NCBI RefSeq assembly: GCF_041146795.1
Contig: NC_135177.1
Coordinates: forward strand, 24,742,060-24,806,059
Source of the DNA: Maylandia zebra
Lineage: Eukaryota; Chordata; Actinopteri; Cichliformes; Cichlidae
Direction: 5' to 3'
DNA length: 64,000 nt
Part shown: positions 29,137 to 45,800 of the stretch, piece after piece
How positions within the stretch are numbered: position 1 is the first letter of the stretch
Layout: each line of letters starts with the position of its first letter
Position numbers and translations under genes: made by a program
The notes under the pieces: generated by a model
What the model saw: the letters and a program-made list of their open reading frames with translations, nothing else
Told to the model about the DNA's origin: nothing
Databases searched by the model: none

Positions 29137-32100
29137 GTAAGTGTGTCTGTTGTCATCTGGTGGCTTAGAGCGACAACTGCACCTCCACCATATCTATTTA
29201 TCTATCTAGCAAAGAATTTATGATATCATGATACAAGGTTATAATAGTTAACTTAAAGTAAAAACTAAAACTAGAACTAAAGAAACAACTTTTGAAAAAT
29301 CTACAAACACAGAATAAATATTCTTAGTTTTAGTATTTGTAATTTTGGTTAAAAACATTACAACTTGCCTGATGAGGCAATGATGAACATGTTTATTCAG
29401 ACATTGGCTGTCTACATGCTGGTGAGTCACCCACCTTTAAAAAGTTGTTTTTTCACAGTAATACCTGTGATGACCAGTTTCTCTTTATTTTCAGGACTAT
29501 TTACATTCTAGATTTTCACTGAATGCATCAAAACTATGAATGAATACATATGGAATTATGTAGTAAACAAAAAGTGTGAAATAACTCAAAACATGTTTTA
29601 TATTTTAGATCTTCAAAATAGCCACCCTTTGCTTTGAATGCTGCTTTGCACACTCTTGGCATTCTCTCGATGAGCTTCATGAGGTTGTCACCTGAAATGG
29701 TTTTCCAACAGTCTTGAAGGAGTTCCTAGAGATGCTGAGCACTTTTCGGCCTTTTTGCCTTCACTTCATCCCAAACCATCTCGAATGGATTTACGTGGAT
29801 TTTAGTGACTGTAGAGGCCAGACCATCTGGCGCAGCACTCCATCACTCTTCTTCTTGGTCTTACACAGCCTGAAACTATTTTAAAGATGATAAAAATTAA
29901 AACAAGTTAATAGTCCAGCTAGTGTTTCTCATTTGCCTTGATAAGTTATCAAATACACCTTAATTTTTGTATACAATATAATATACGGAGAGCATCATGT
30001 GAGGAATAACCTGCAAAAACCCATAACTTGTTCATAACCTTTTGTTTGTCTCTTAAATGTAAATATTAACCACCATGAATATCTCATGGCTTTCAAAATG
30101 GCAAATACTTTTGCCACTACTTATAAACATACAGTCTATGGTTTAAAAAGAAGATGACGAATTCTTAGCCATGTAATCTGTGTAACAGGCAATACTGTGT
30201 ATTCTGAATTCAGACTATTCCTACAAGAGCAGCTGGCATGTGCAAGCTGTTGCCCCTGTAAATGTTTATCTAAGCACATTTGCACTTGTTGATAAATTGT
30301 GTGTCTGTTAATCTCATTACTTCCACTAGTGGGCAGTGTTTACCATTGCTTGAATTAAGATGTGACAAAATACCCAATCCTAAATTTTCAAATACCAACA
30401 AAGGCATCTGTTAAGTAGACTCTATATTGATGCATTTTATAAAATGTGGGCTTCAGAGGTGTTTCCAGAGGCAGGAATATATGGGTGGCACTGTCACACC
30501 TGAAATATGATTGGACAAGAGTACTGTTAGGGTCAAAGTTGAAATTGAGTGACAGTATAAATGTGACTAGACCAACTTATTAACTTTATTCATGGATTTT
30601 ACTGAAGTACAGTTTTAAAGTACTTTTACTGCATATAAGCATCGGTGCTTTTTACTTCTGCTCTGTTATAGTTTGGATAAAAATGTTGTACTTTGTAGAC
30701 AGGGTAACACTATAATATGGCCTTTGACTAAGGGCTTAATTGTACTCTAATTAAATGGAAATTCAATGTATTTTATGTAATTATATTTACCTGCAAATCC
30801 TTAAAGGTAGGCACACTAGTAGAAGTGCTTAACGAGTCAGGTTTTAGAGCAAACAAAGAAATAATGACACTGTAACTAAATATAAGTAGTCTCTAAGTAA
30901 ATTAAAGTAATGTGTTGGTAAATGTAAGTAGTCTGTAAGTAATTTTAAGTAGTGCCTAAATTCTGGGTATTTTACAGAAAATGAAACACAGACTATACTG
31001 TAATTGATAATGACTACCGCATAAGCAATTTTAAGTACTACTTTCTTGATAATTTTGTGGAAGCACAAAAAATATTTCCCCGTCTTATATTCTATGTACA
31101 CTGTACTTTTTCAGGCCACAGGCCATATTATGGAGTGGCTCCATCATTATAATGTCACATAAACCTGCAAACTTTGATGGTATTTCTTTTTTTTTTTTAG
31201 TCCTTATCAGATTATTATTGCTAAAGTAAAAGGGCAATTTAATAATAGAAGATCTGTCAGGTACATAATGGATATTAAATAAAGAGGTAAAACAATGAGA
31301 TGTTAAGATGTAAAACGGCAAAGTTAAACTACTCCATATTGCAGCTCACACCCCAAAAACATATTTAAAATGTGAGATCAGGAAATATTAATATTACAGT
31401 CAAATTGCTTGCTACTTAAAATTACATATGCAGGATGTACATTTATTGTTTTGTTTTTGTTTCCTGTAAAAACCTGATTTGTTACCCCCTTATTCTAGTG
31501 TGCCGACCCTTAAGTATTGGTAGGTAAATATATTTACATTGTAAATTCAAATAAAATACATATTAAACATAATAAGATTTTATGTAATTACAGCAGAATT
31601 TTGCTCTTAGTCATAGGCTGTATTATAAAATGCTACTATACTGCATACATTTATGTTAAAGTTTTAGTTACTTATTAGTTTGCAGCTTTTAAAATATATA
31701 TTTTGCCATTGGGGCATAATTATGGACAAACTACCCAGCCTCGTGACAATATAATGGGGATCTACATATTAATAAATCAGTAATGATGAATGATCTGATT
31801 AGAAAATGTATATGATTCTGAAAGGGGGCATTGTGCATGAGTACTTTTAGTCATTGTTTTGTACTATTATGTAAGCAGAATTATTACTTTTAGCCAAGTA
31901 AGAGACCTAAATACTTGTTTGATCACTTTGTGATACAGATATTAAATTAAAAAACACATTTTTCAGGCTCTTGTGCAGTGCAACTTTTCCTATAATATCT
32001 TCATGAAATATCTTTCCTGTAAGTGTCCAAGCAGTCAAAGGATGTACAGGCACAGGTATAATTTTCAAAATATGTGTTTTAATATACCCCCAAAAGACAA

Positions 32101-33590
32101 AAATAATCTCAAAAACACATAATAAAGAAAATAAGTTACTCTGAGAAAGAGGTACATCCATGAAACAGACGTCTACTCAAAGCTACTGCTTAACAACGGA
32201 GCGAAAGTTTGTGGTGTCCCGGGATTCCCATGTGCTTGTTTGCCATTCACCTAGGGACCATTTTTGATCCGAGGACACCACAAGGGGTATTACATTCAAA
32301 GGCAGACACCACAATAACTACATTTAATATAAAGAAACCATGCGGTCACAACAGGCAGTTCACTCCCTTTGATTAGTCTCTGTATTTAATCCAGCTCCAC
32401 CCTCAGCCTCCTCTTTTACTCAAACAAAGAAGGATGAAAGCAGCCTGCAGGTAACTCAAAAAATAGAGAAAAATAATACAATTTATTATGTATATAGTGG
32501 TTGCTGGTACAGTGTTCAGTGCAATCAGTGTAGTGTCATAATGTGTAATAAGAATAGATTAAGCAAATGAATCAACTCACTTTTGGTATTACAACTTTAA
32601 CGACTACTTAATTAACTTAAATGTTAGAATGTAAGATATAAGGTTTTACACTCCCACCTCAGGAGTATCTCCACATGCAGTCTGAACAAATATTACCACA
32701 TTTTTTCAAGTGTGTGGTTGTTGGTACGACCATCACACATCTATTTTCTTAATTGCTTGTGCAAGTCAGGGATGCATGGGGCTGTAGAATATTCCAGCTG
32801 CAGGGTGAATGGACACCCTACACTGTAAAAACATATATTTTAGCATTTTTACAGATTCATTGCAGGGCTAAGTAACTATTAATCTAAAGTGAAGCTAAAT
32901 TTGATTGCAGATGCATTCACAGCTAGTAACAATTATGCTTAGTCATTTACCCAAATGTGCTGAAAGTGTCCTTTCTGTCTTGAACAAGGAAGAAAATAAA
33001 GAATAGAACCAATGCAATGGAGTAAAAATATCAATAAAGTGTGCCATTTTCTAAAGATCTGTCAAGACTATTTCATAGCCTATACACATTATCATTCTTT
33101 AGAAACAGTGTTTAGTTTATTTTCTGCAATCCATTGCCAAACATATATAGATTTGCTCCTGTTTTCCTGAGATCATCTGCTGAGAGCTTGGATCAGAGGC
33201 CTGGCACACACCCCTCCTACACAATAATTCCTACCCTTGCATTTTCACATTGTCTTGTGGTGGCTAATAAGTACAGCAATGCACACATATGTAAACTATA
33301 TGTAAGGTATTGCAGCTCGTTTGAACATGAAGCTAGAGAAAGGCTTCAACATGCTGTTGTTTCAGCAGCTAGTCCTGATGAACCGGCTGACCCCATCTTG
33401 TCCCCACTTCATCTGTTTCCTCTGCAGAAGCAGATACAGTAATGGGTTGTCGTCATCCTCTGGTAGCTAAAACAACTGTAATGTATCTTTCTGGCATTTT
33501 TTTCCAGACACCAGCTGGTAACATTCTGGTCAATCCATATATCTAATTTCCACTCCCAGATCTGCAGCTGTGAGGCTCCTCCTCCTCCGT
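29137..33590. other. AT-rich intergenic region between flot1 and tubb
   Basis: About 4.5 kb. Apart from a dead Tc1-like fragment at 29600-29880 I see no supported gene. Around 30870-30960 there are loose AAGTAGT/TAAGTAA echoes. A 102-codon frame at 33134-33442 has no recognisable homology or codon character. No ier3, the mammalian flot1 neighbour, was found here. Confidence 0.6.
29600..29880 (-). pseudogene. Tc1/mariner transposase remnant (C-terminal part)
   Basis: The minus strand reads ELLQDCWKTISGDNLMKLIE then RMPRVCKAAFKAKGGYFED, the standard C-terminus of fish Tc1-like transposases, preceded by KKKSDGVLRQMVW and a damaged DLNP-type segment. There is an in-frame stop just before ELLQD and small indels. 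No terminal repeats were recognised, so this is a dead internal fragment. Confidence 0.85.
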
Positions 33591-33604
33591 GCTACTCCGC
33601 TCAG

Positions 33605-33683
33605 CCAATCCCCGTCTGCGGCAGCGGTGTCTGGCCACGCCCAACCCTAGCCTTAGCTCTGGAAACGCTCCAGCGATATAAAT
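33605..33683 (+). promoter_or_regulatory. tubb: tubb core promoter (CCAAT and TATA boxes)
   Basis: CCAAT at 33605-33609 and TATAAAT at 33677-33683 stand 72 bp apart. The TATA box is 100 bp before the tubb ATG, predicting a start site near 33710 and a 5' UTR of about 75 nt. CACGCCCA between them could be a Sp/KLF site. Confidence 0.75.
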
Positions 33684-33782
33684 CCATTGTCCGGCACATT
33701 CACACCAGTCTGCGGTCGGCTCCTCGTGCTCACTAAACAGCTGCCTTTTTTTGCTACCCATTGTAAAACTTTTGCATCCATA

Positions 33783-38048
<4,266 letters not shown>

Positions 38049-38199
38049 AGGTCAAGATGTGAAGGTCAAGAAATCATCGCCAAAACAGAAAATAATCAAA
38101 ACGGAACAACCACAAGTAACCAAGAAACCAACATAGTGTCAAGATCACTGCTAGAATAAAATTTTAGTGTCTGTTAGTTTTACCTTGTCATTGAGTGCA

Positions 38200-38205
38200 A
38201 ATAAA
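38200..38205 (+). terminator. tubb: tubb poly(A) signal
   Basis: AATAAA about 150 bp after the stop, followed by GTTGTCG. A second AATAAA at 38155-38160 could also serve. Confidence 0.8.
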
Positions 38206-38619
38206 GTTGTCGACTGAGAACTCATTTGCCTCTCATTCCTCTTCGCACATACATGCTTTTCATCAGTTTAGCCAGTCAGAAAGTAAGATCCAGGCCCTCT
38301 CGGTGCAGTATACAGTAGGCTAGATAGAGCTGCGAGTTACTGGAAAATCTAATGTGATGTAATGAAAGGGTTTATTTCTGCTCCATAAGCATTATGATGG
38401 CTAAGGGCCCACATCCATTTGCAACATTCTGCACCAACCCACATTCCCACAACTATCTGGCGTTGAAGAGATTGCACCCTGCCAGTTTTTAGATGACAAT
38501 AACATAACACCAGAGAAAGTAGGAGGGCATTTGCTGGTTGAGTAACCTACTAATTATATACATGTGTTATTTGAGATGTTTACATTTTGTAGGGAACTCA
38601 TAAGAGCTATTTCATTTTG

Positions 38620-39095
38620 GGGATTTAAGATAAGATAACACTTTATTGATCCCACAACGGGGAAATTTTTGCGTCACCTCAGCTCAAGTACAGATATATG
38701 AAGGAAATACAAAAATACAATTAAGTACAATCAATGAAAAAAAGTAAGATAATACACTATATACAATGGTAGCATACACAGTATGTGATTATGGATATAG
38801 TTGGAAATATGGAAGACATAAACTATATAGCTTGGAAGGTCCATTATGCATGAAGTGGTGACCGTGGATGTTCACAGTGTCCAGTGACTTATGACATCGT
38901 GATTGAGGAGTTATAGAGTCTAACTGCTGTTGGGATGAATGATCTGCGAAAGCGCTCCTTCCTGCAGCGAGGGTGTTTCAGTCTCTGACTAAAGGAGCTG
39001 CTACAGTACAGTAAAGGTTTTGACAAGAGGACTTCTTTTTCCCTGGAAATACAATTAAAAACAGTTTGACAGGTAAACTCCACATCAGGGGTGGA
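38620..39095 (-). mobile_element. LINE 3' end, inverted
   Basis: The plus strand begins AAGATAAGATAACACTTTAT and TGATCCCACAACGGGGAAAT, the reverse complement of a common fish LINE tail. The minus strand from 39083 to 38889 encodes QRLKHPRCRKERFRRSFIP then TAVRLYNSS, a typical LINE ORF2 C-terminus. It is 5'-truncated. Confidence 0.8.
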
Positions 39096-39354
39096 AATTA
39101 CAATATCTTACAATAGAGGACAGTTTGCTACAATACATCAAGATATTGATGTAACTGAAGGAAAAACATTTAAAACACAGAAAGCAGGAATTACAGATTT
39201 CTTCATTGCATTGAGGTATACAATAATGTGTAAATTTCTTGAGCCACACCCATTTCTTTATATCATGCTAAGGAAATGTGAAATGGGTAGAGTGATTTAT
39301 TGGAACATGACAACACAAAAGGAAATACAATAATTATGGAAAAAATGTTTTTAC

Positions 39355-39550
39355 AGTTCTAACCTGAACTGTCTTAGGAAGGCTTTAAAAAATCTTCAGG
39401 AATATTTTTCAGGCTTCTCGAAGCACATTCAAAGCTTGCCTTTGGATGTTGGCTACCTTTTATTCTGCTCTCTGTGAAGATAATCCCACACCCACATTGT
39501 GTGTTTTTCTGTCCAGGTATGTTTTTACTGCATTGGCACCACTGGATAAA
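39355..39550. mobile_element. Tc1/mariner-like fragment
   Basis: TTTCAGGCTTCTCGAAGCACATTC, CTTTGGATGTTGGCTACC and the segment up to GCATTGGCACCACTGG resemble the fish mariner relic at 59393-60043 (there GAAGGACATT, CTTTGGATGTTGGCTGCC, GTGCATTGGCA). It represents part of a reversed transposase region and is interrupted by stops. Confidence 0.7.
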
Positions 39551-39617
39551 ATGCAGCCTCAAACCAGGGCAGGGCCTCCAGTGTTTTATAGATGCCTTTA
39601 GACACTCACTGTTGTAC

Positions 39618-40611
39618 CTCTTGAACAGGGATGGGCAGTAACGTGTTACTTGTAACGAGTAAAGTAAGGGATTACTATTGCCAAAACGGTAATTAGATTA
39701 CCGTTACTTTCCCGTAGGAACGCTGCGTTACTGCGTTACTAAAACCATGATTTTTTGCGAGAATGTCTCACGACAGTGACGTAAGCGAGTGTTCCATTAG
39801 TGACAACAGCTGTGTGCAGATCAACAATGGATCACATATCGATTGTGGGAGAGAGTATGAGCGTTTAAAGCGTGGAAGTACTGACCTTACTTTGAGTTTG
39901 ATTCCATAAAAAGTGACAAAAACATTAGCGTCCATCGTGCGTGGGAAGAAAACTTCTTTTTACAGCGAAAAAAACCCCCTAAACTTCCAAGCAAGCACCG
40001 AGTGTGCTATGACGTAATGGGAAACTCACAGAGAAACTCGCGGATTCTTCAACTGACCGAGGCACACCTGCACCAGGGTAAACCTCCGCCTACCCCAGTC
40101 CTGCTTTACAGGTAAAAATAGAGCAACAGGACCGCTGAGTCTTTGACTTTATTTATGTTCTGCTGTGTTTTACTTGCATCTATTTGAAAGAGTGAGTGTA
40201 AACACAAAAAATATTTTATTTTATGTGCTGGAATGTGTAGAAAATAGGTTTAAATGTTAAACTAATTTATTCAACTCAGAGAATGTTGCATATAATTAAA
40301 TTTTTGCTTGATGCATAAAGTTAAAAGATTAAAACTGATAAAACAAGTTAAAAAAAGAGACTTTTCCATTTGATTACATTTTGTATGATGGATTATGCAG
40401 TAAAAGTAGAATTGGGCTGAAAGATCTATCACTTTATCACCTCTTCAGGTTGTAAATCGTGTTTTTAAAAAGTAACTAAGTAACTAAGTAATTAATTACT
40501 TTTGAAAAATAAGTAATCAGTAAAGTAACGGGATTACTTTTTTGGGGAAGTAATCAGTAATTAGTTACTGATTACTTTTTTCCAAGTAACTTGACCAACA
40601 CTGCTCTTGAC
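39618..40611. mobile_element. Non-autonomous hAT-type element with target-site duplication
   Basis: The element runs 39626-40603 (978 bp). Its left end is CAGGGATGGGCAGTAACG; its right end, read inward on the minus strand, is CAGTGTTGGTCAAGTTACTT. Both ends continue into GTTACT/AGTAAC-rich sequence, typical of vertebrate hAT elements. The flanks CTCTTGAA (39618-39625) and CTCTTGAC (40604-40611) are an 8-bp duplication with one mismatch. No transposase ORF. Confidence 0.85.
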
Positions 40612-41235
40612 TTCCTTCTTAAAAAAAATTCAAATTTGGATACACCACTCAGTAAGACTGGTCACTGATTACATCACCTTTTTCTCGCTGTTTCCCTTCC
40701 ATAAGAATGCCACCAGCCATCCTTCTATTTATAATTTGTTTTTCTATAAGTAATATATAATAAATCTACAACACAGGAAGGAATGCAGTTTATTGCTATC
40801 AATATTATACCCCACCCCTACAGTGCACATCATCCAGCTCTGTGACTTAAGGTCACATAAGCACTTTAGTGGACTTTCGTGGCCAAGGCATGCAGCAAGA
40901 GTTGGATCCCAAAGCAAAACTGTGCTGCTGGGCCACTAATTCTCCTACTCATGCACCTGGGTTTTGATGAAATAATTTCTCTATGAATATAAAACATAAG
41001 CACAAAATTTATATAACTGAATTTAGTTAGACCCTACTTGGGACAAGGCCTCAATAAAGCAGCACCAAATGCTTATTTTAACTCTTGTATCATGCAAATT
41101 TTAACTTTTGCAAAACATTCAAAACTAGTGTCATGAAGAGGGAAAGATCTTACATTATTTATATAAGGATATGTGATTTCTATATCATTATATATCTTAT
41201 GGAGACAGTTTAGCTCAGAGGTGTTAAACTTATTT

Positions 41236-41480
41236 TAGTATAATAGAATAGAATTCAACTTTATTGTCACTGTACATGTCACAGGTGCAAGGCAACGAAA
41301 TGCAGTTTGTATCCATCCAGAAGTGCTTTAGTCATGATATAGATGTATTACAAATATATATTAGCAATAATATAGATATGTAAGTATATTACAGAAATTG
41401 GTCTATTATGGTATGTTATAATGTACACGGTATGAAGGTATGTTATGATTAAGGTATGTTATGTTAGTACATGGGATACA
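41236..41480. repeat. Retroelement tail fragment
   Basis: AATAGAATTCAACTTTATTG then TCACTGTACATGTCACAGGTGCAAGGCAACGAAATGCAG is a widespread fish retroelement tail in reverse orientation. It is followed by TATG/GGTATGTTAT-rich AT sequence. No coding content. Confidence 0.6.
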
Positions 41481-42841
41481 TGCACTTGACATTTTGACAT
41501 CTCTCAAAATGTGTATAACTGGTAGAGATGCTGCTTCCATACACGCCCTTAGTTTTTTGCATTCAGTGGATCAGCTGTCATTACATGGACATATTCCAAT
41601 TCATAAAGGCAGAAAACTTTTACCCGTGGAGTTTTGCTAAATAAACAATATTCATCACTCATATTTTTAATGTAAAAACATTTACTTTTAAATACTAATA
41701 CTGGCATTGCATCACTAACACGATCCTGATATTATTTTATTATAAACACTGAGTAATTAACGCGTTTACATCATTTTAAATGATATCCAGTAAAGCAAAT
41801 TGGTCCCTGTGCGGCACCACGGCGGTATATTTGACACCCTTGGTTTAGCCCATATTGGTATGGACTAAACCCACATTAGCCCATAATGGTATCATCCAGT
41901 CTGCGTGGTTAAAATGGTGCAGGGCGCCAAAATTAATGTATGAACGCTGAAGTCCAGAGGACATGTGGGCCAATCACAGACATTGAGTGAGAAGTTAGTG
42001 TCCAATGGCAACATATTATAGCTTGAGTGATACTTATATTGGCCAATCGTTTTCATCGTTAAACGCCTATTGTGGGCGTGGTTAATCACTTCCAGGACGC
42101 TCATGACATTTTTTGTTTATCTACACGGGACAAGGCATGGCGTGCGAAGGTGGGTGTCCGAGTACGATCTTTTTCTTAGGTTTAAACTTAATGCACCTTC
42201 ACTGCAGGCTAACACCGGACGTCAGTTAAAATTTTTTTAGTCAAGTCACCCGTACAAATCACTTTACTTCTTTCATAGATTTCAAAGTAATTAAATTCGA
42301 AAGTTGGGATTATAATTCTCCTGAAAGTAGGAGCAGAAAATGGTTTTCTTACATATGCCTCGTTGCTAGTAATAATCAATTTGACAGCTGGGTTGCAGAC
42401 ACATAAAATCTGTGATGTCGATGGTTGAATCACACAAACTAGCGGTTAGCAGATTTTGTCTTCATATTGACCGGAAGTGGTATTACAGGGATGCGATTTT
42501 AGAGGAGACTTGTCCATACACATTTGATAAAAGTTGCCTCCGCGTTGTTTAAAGCTGTTTAGATCACTACACATTGGGTGTTTGCAGGAATACAACGGCA
42601 CAGGTACAGTTAGCGAGTCAATAAGTACCGATGAACTTTATCTTAACGCTATGGTGGGCGGGAGTCAATTAGCCATGCAGGCTAACGTTAGCTGCACAGG
42701 TTTCTATTTAGGCTATTCGATCTTTCTTTTAAAGCCTTGTTAAAACTAATGTTACCTTAATTATACGTTAACATTGCAGTTTATGCATTATGTTACCCGT
42801 GTTTATGTGCAGCACTCTTCCTGTCTTGCGCTTTGCCAGGA
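41481..42841 (+). promoter_or_regulatory. mdc1: mdc1 upstream region and 5' UTR
   Basis: The first coding exon begins at 42840 after the acceptor TTTGCCAG, so at least one non-coding exon lies upstream. The likely start is in the less AT-rich stretch about 42050-42620 (GTGGGCGTGG at about 42073, GGGACAAGGCATGGCG). I could not fix its boundaries. Otherwise the region is unique-looking AT-rich DNA. Confidence 0.4.
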
Positions 42842-45800
42842 ATGGATGCTACTCAGATGATCAGTGACTCAATCTTGGAGTCAGATGAGGAAGATAATGA
42901 AGAGGAGATCGAAAATAAGAGGGGACGACCGTTGGCTAAACTGTGCATCTTGAAAAATAAACACATACCTGAGGCAGGTGAGTGGCTAACTGATGTTGTT
43001 TTTACACGTGATCTGCACAGTCTGGTACTACTTAAGATAGCCTTTATTAGTCCCACATGTGGGAAATGTGTAAATCTTGCATACAGAGGGGGAAACATTT
43101 GATCCTTTGGAGAATTTGCAACTTTGCTCAGTTACAATGAAATGAACAGTCTCTAATTAGTATGCTAGTTTCATTTTAATAAAGAGGGACAATATAAACA
43201 TATTACATAATATTCGATCCCCCTTAATAGTTAGTGATGAAACTCTTGTTGGCAAAGGATCAATATGGTCCAGTGCATTGACCCATTAATTTGGTGAAGT
43301 TGTCCAGTACCTTCGCATTAAGACAGCCCCAAAGCATAATTTTTCCGCCTCCATGCTTGACTGTGGAGATGGTGTTCTTTGGGTCGTACTCTGCATTTCA
43401 CTTCCGAACTTCACTGCCAAAGAGCTGAATTTTGGTTTTATCTGACCACACCACTTTGTCCCACACCTTCTCTGAATCATTTAGCTGTTCACGGGCAAAC
43501 TTAAGACAAGCCTGTACATGTGCCTTCTTGAACAGGGAAGGCAAGATTTCAATCCATTACAGTGTAGTATGTTATCAGTGGTGTTCTTGGCTGCTTTCAG
43601 ATCATTAACAACCTCCTCCCATGTAGTTTTGGCCCAGCAGTTGTCACTTTCTCATCAAGCTTTTTGCTAAAATCTTGTCCAGGACATTCTTTGACAGCTC
43701 TTTGGTCCTGCCCATGTTGGTGGAGCGGTTGGAATGTAAAAAATGCATTCTTCTGATTTATTGTAATGTTGTACACAGCCAATCTGCAGGTGCAAGAATT
43801 CTGGTTGGATTCAAGAGGATCAAATACTTACTTCACTCAATGACATCCAAATCAAAACTTGTAATGTTTTTTTTTCCTAGATTTTGGTTAATGTTCTGTC
43901 TCTCTCAATTAAATTGATGTTTTATAAACAAATAAAGTAAATTAAACTACACAAATAGGCAACAAATAGGGAAGCCAGTTTGGGAGTATGCGGTTTCAAT
44001 AGTATTTGCTAGTAAAAAGCTGAGCTGCATCATTTTAAACAAGCTGCAGTGACACACTGACACTCGAATAAAGACACTAAAATGGAATGAAGGAATAAAT
44101 AAATAGATCTGAACCAGAGAAATGACTTCACCTTTCTGACTATATATCTAAGTATATTGTTAATGATGATGCTCTCTTTCACACAGAGTTTCCCCTCTTT
44201 TTGGGTGATAATGTGCTTGGCCGTGACCCCAACTCCTGCACTGTGCCCTTGCCGGCATCCTCAGTGTCCAAACAGCATGCTACTATCTGCCTTTGTGTGT
44301 ACCGGAGACGTGCCTGTCACAGTGAAGTGGACATGGAAGCTTTGGTTTGGGACTTAGGGAGCATGAATGGGACCCGCAAGGGCCGCTTAAAGCTGACTCC
44401 TAATGTACGCTATGCCCTCAGTGAAGGTGACAGTTTGGTGGTGGCGGACATCCCGTGTCAGTTTGTCATTTGTGGCGTAGACTCTTCTCAGGGGGACGCA
44501 AGCTCTCCTCTGAGACAAAATTCAGGGGTAAAGACCAAGTTGCCAGATGCCTCGGGAGAAAAGGGAGATGACACAAGCACAGACAGCAAGAAATGTGTCA
44601 ATGGAGGGACAGAGACTCCTGTCAGAGCCAGCTGCCTGACCTTTGAGCAAACTCCCCATCAGCCACAGGGGACCTTGGTCCCAGAATCTGACTCAGACTC
44701 AGACAGCGAAACAGGAGTAAGAGGAGAAAGAAGACGAAGGACTCTAGGTTTGTACATTATGTAAATATTTATAACTATTGAAGCTATGCTTTTTGGACCT
44801 GGTGTTTACAAGTTCACTTTTATTCTCTTTGTAGTGTCTGATTCTGACTCTCATAAATCCAGCCCCATCAGCTCGTCATTCTTGAGTCCCCCAAACAAAG
44901 TTGTCCCTGAAAGGTATACCCATAAAAATAAGCTATTTATTGGTATTCTTTTTGTAACTGTGATTATACTACTGGCTTAGCCATACCCCATTAATACATA
45001 TGTTTGACTTGTTCATTGTAAGACCTGTTAATTTGTTTTTCCCTGTTCTACAGTGACAATGAAAGCCCCATGACAGTCTCGTCTTCCTCTAAAAATAAAC
45101 CAAACAGACATGACAGCTTCACCACACAGGAGACAGATGTAGATGCGGCGCGACAGCAGTTGGAGGAAAAAAAAGTGGTTGCACTTGTGGAGGACAGTGA
45201 AGAGGAGGAAGAAAGAGCAGTGCAAGCGGGGACAAAGTCTCTGAAAGGGGGTTGGCATATGCCAGTGGAAAAGGAAAGCAATGCCAGTTTTACAGGAGAC
45301 GGTGAATTGTCAACACCAGCAGTCTCTACAGACGCAATCCCTGCATTTAACATGGACAGTGACACTGATGTGGAGGGAGAGGACGAAGAAGTGGCATCAG
45401 CGGGGCCTGTGACCTTGAATACAAACCAACAAGTTGATCAACCTCCAAAGACGGCCCAGTTTCACATGGACAGTGACACAGATATCGATGAGGATGATGA
45501 TGCTTCAGGTAAAGCTCCCAAAGCTCTGCCTTCTTCTGATGAGAACGCCAAAACTCCTCATGCTGTTTCAGTTATTCCACCTGAAGGCGTCACCATGGAC
45601 AGCGACACTGATGTGGACGATGATGGGGTCGTGTCAGACGCTGCCACAAAAGCAGGACCGACAGTATGTCAGAGTGCGCACACAGCAGACTCTGCTTTTT
45701 CAGTGCAGGCAGAAGATTTTCACCTCCACAGTGACACTGATGTAGATGAGGACGAAGCAAAAAATACAACAGATGAAACACCTAATAAATCAGATATAAA

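Noticed and set aside
30860-30990. Apparent tandem array of AAGTAGT/TAAGTAA units
   Set aside because: Units are irregular in length and sequence in AT-rich DNA; not distinguishable from chance by eye.
33134-33442. 102-codon frame upstream of tubb, considered as ier3
   Set aside because: No resemblance to IER3 or to any protein I recognise; no promoter or conserved motif.
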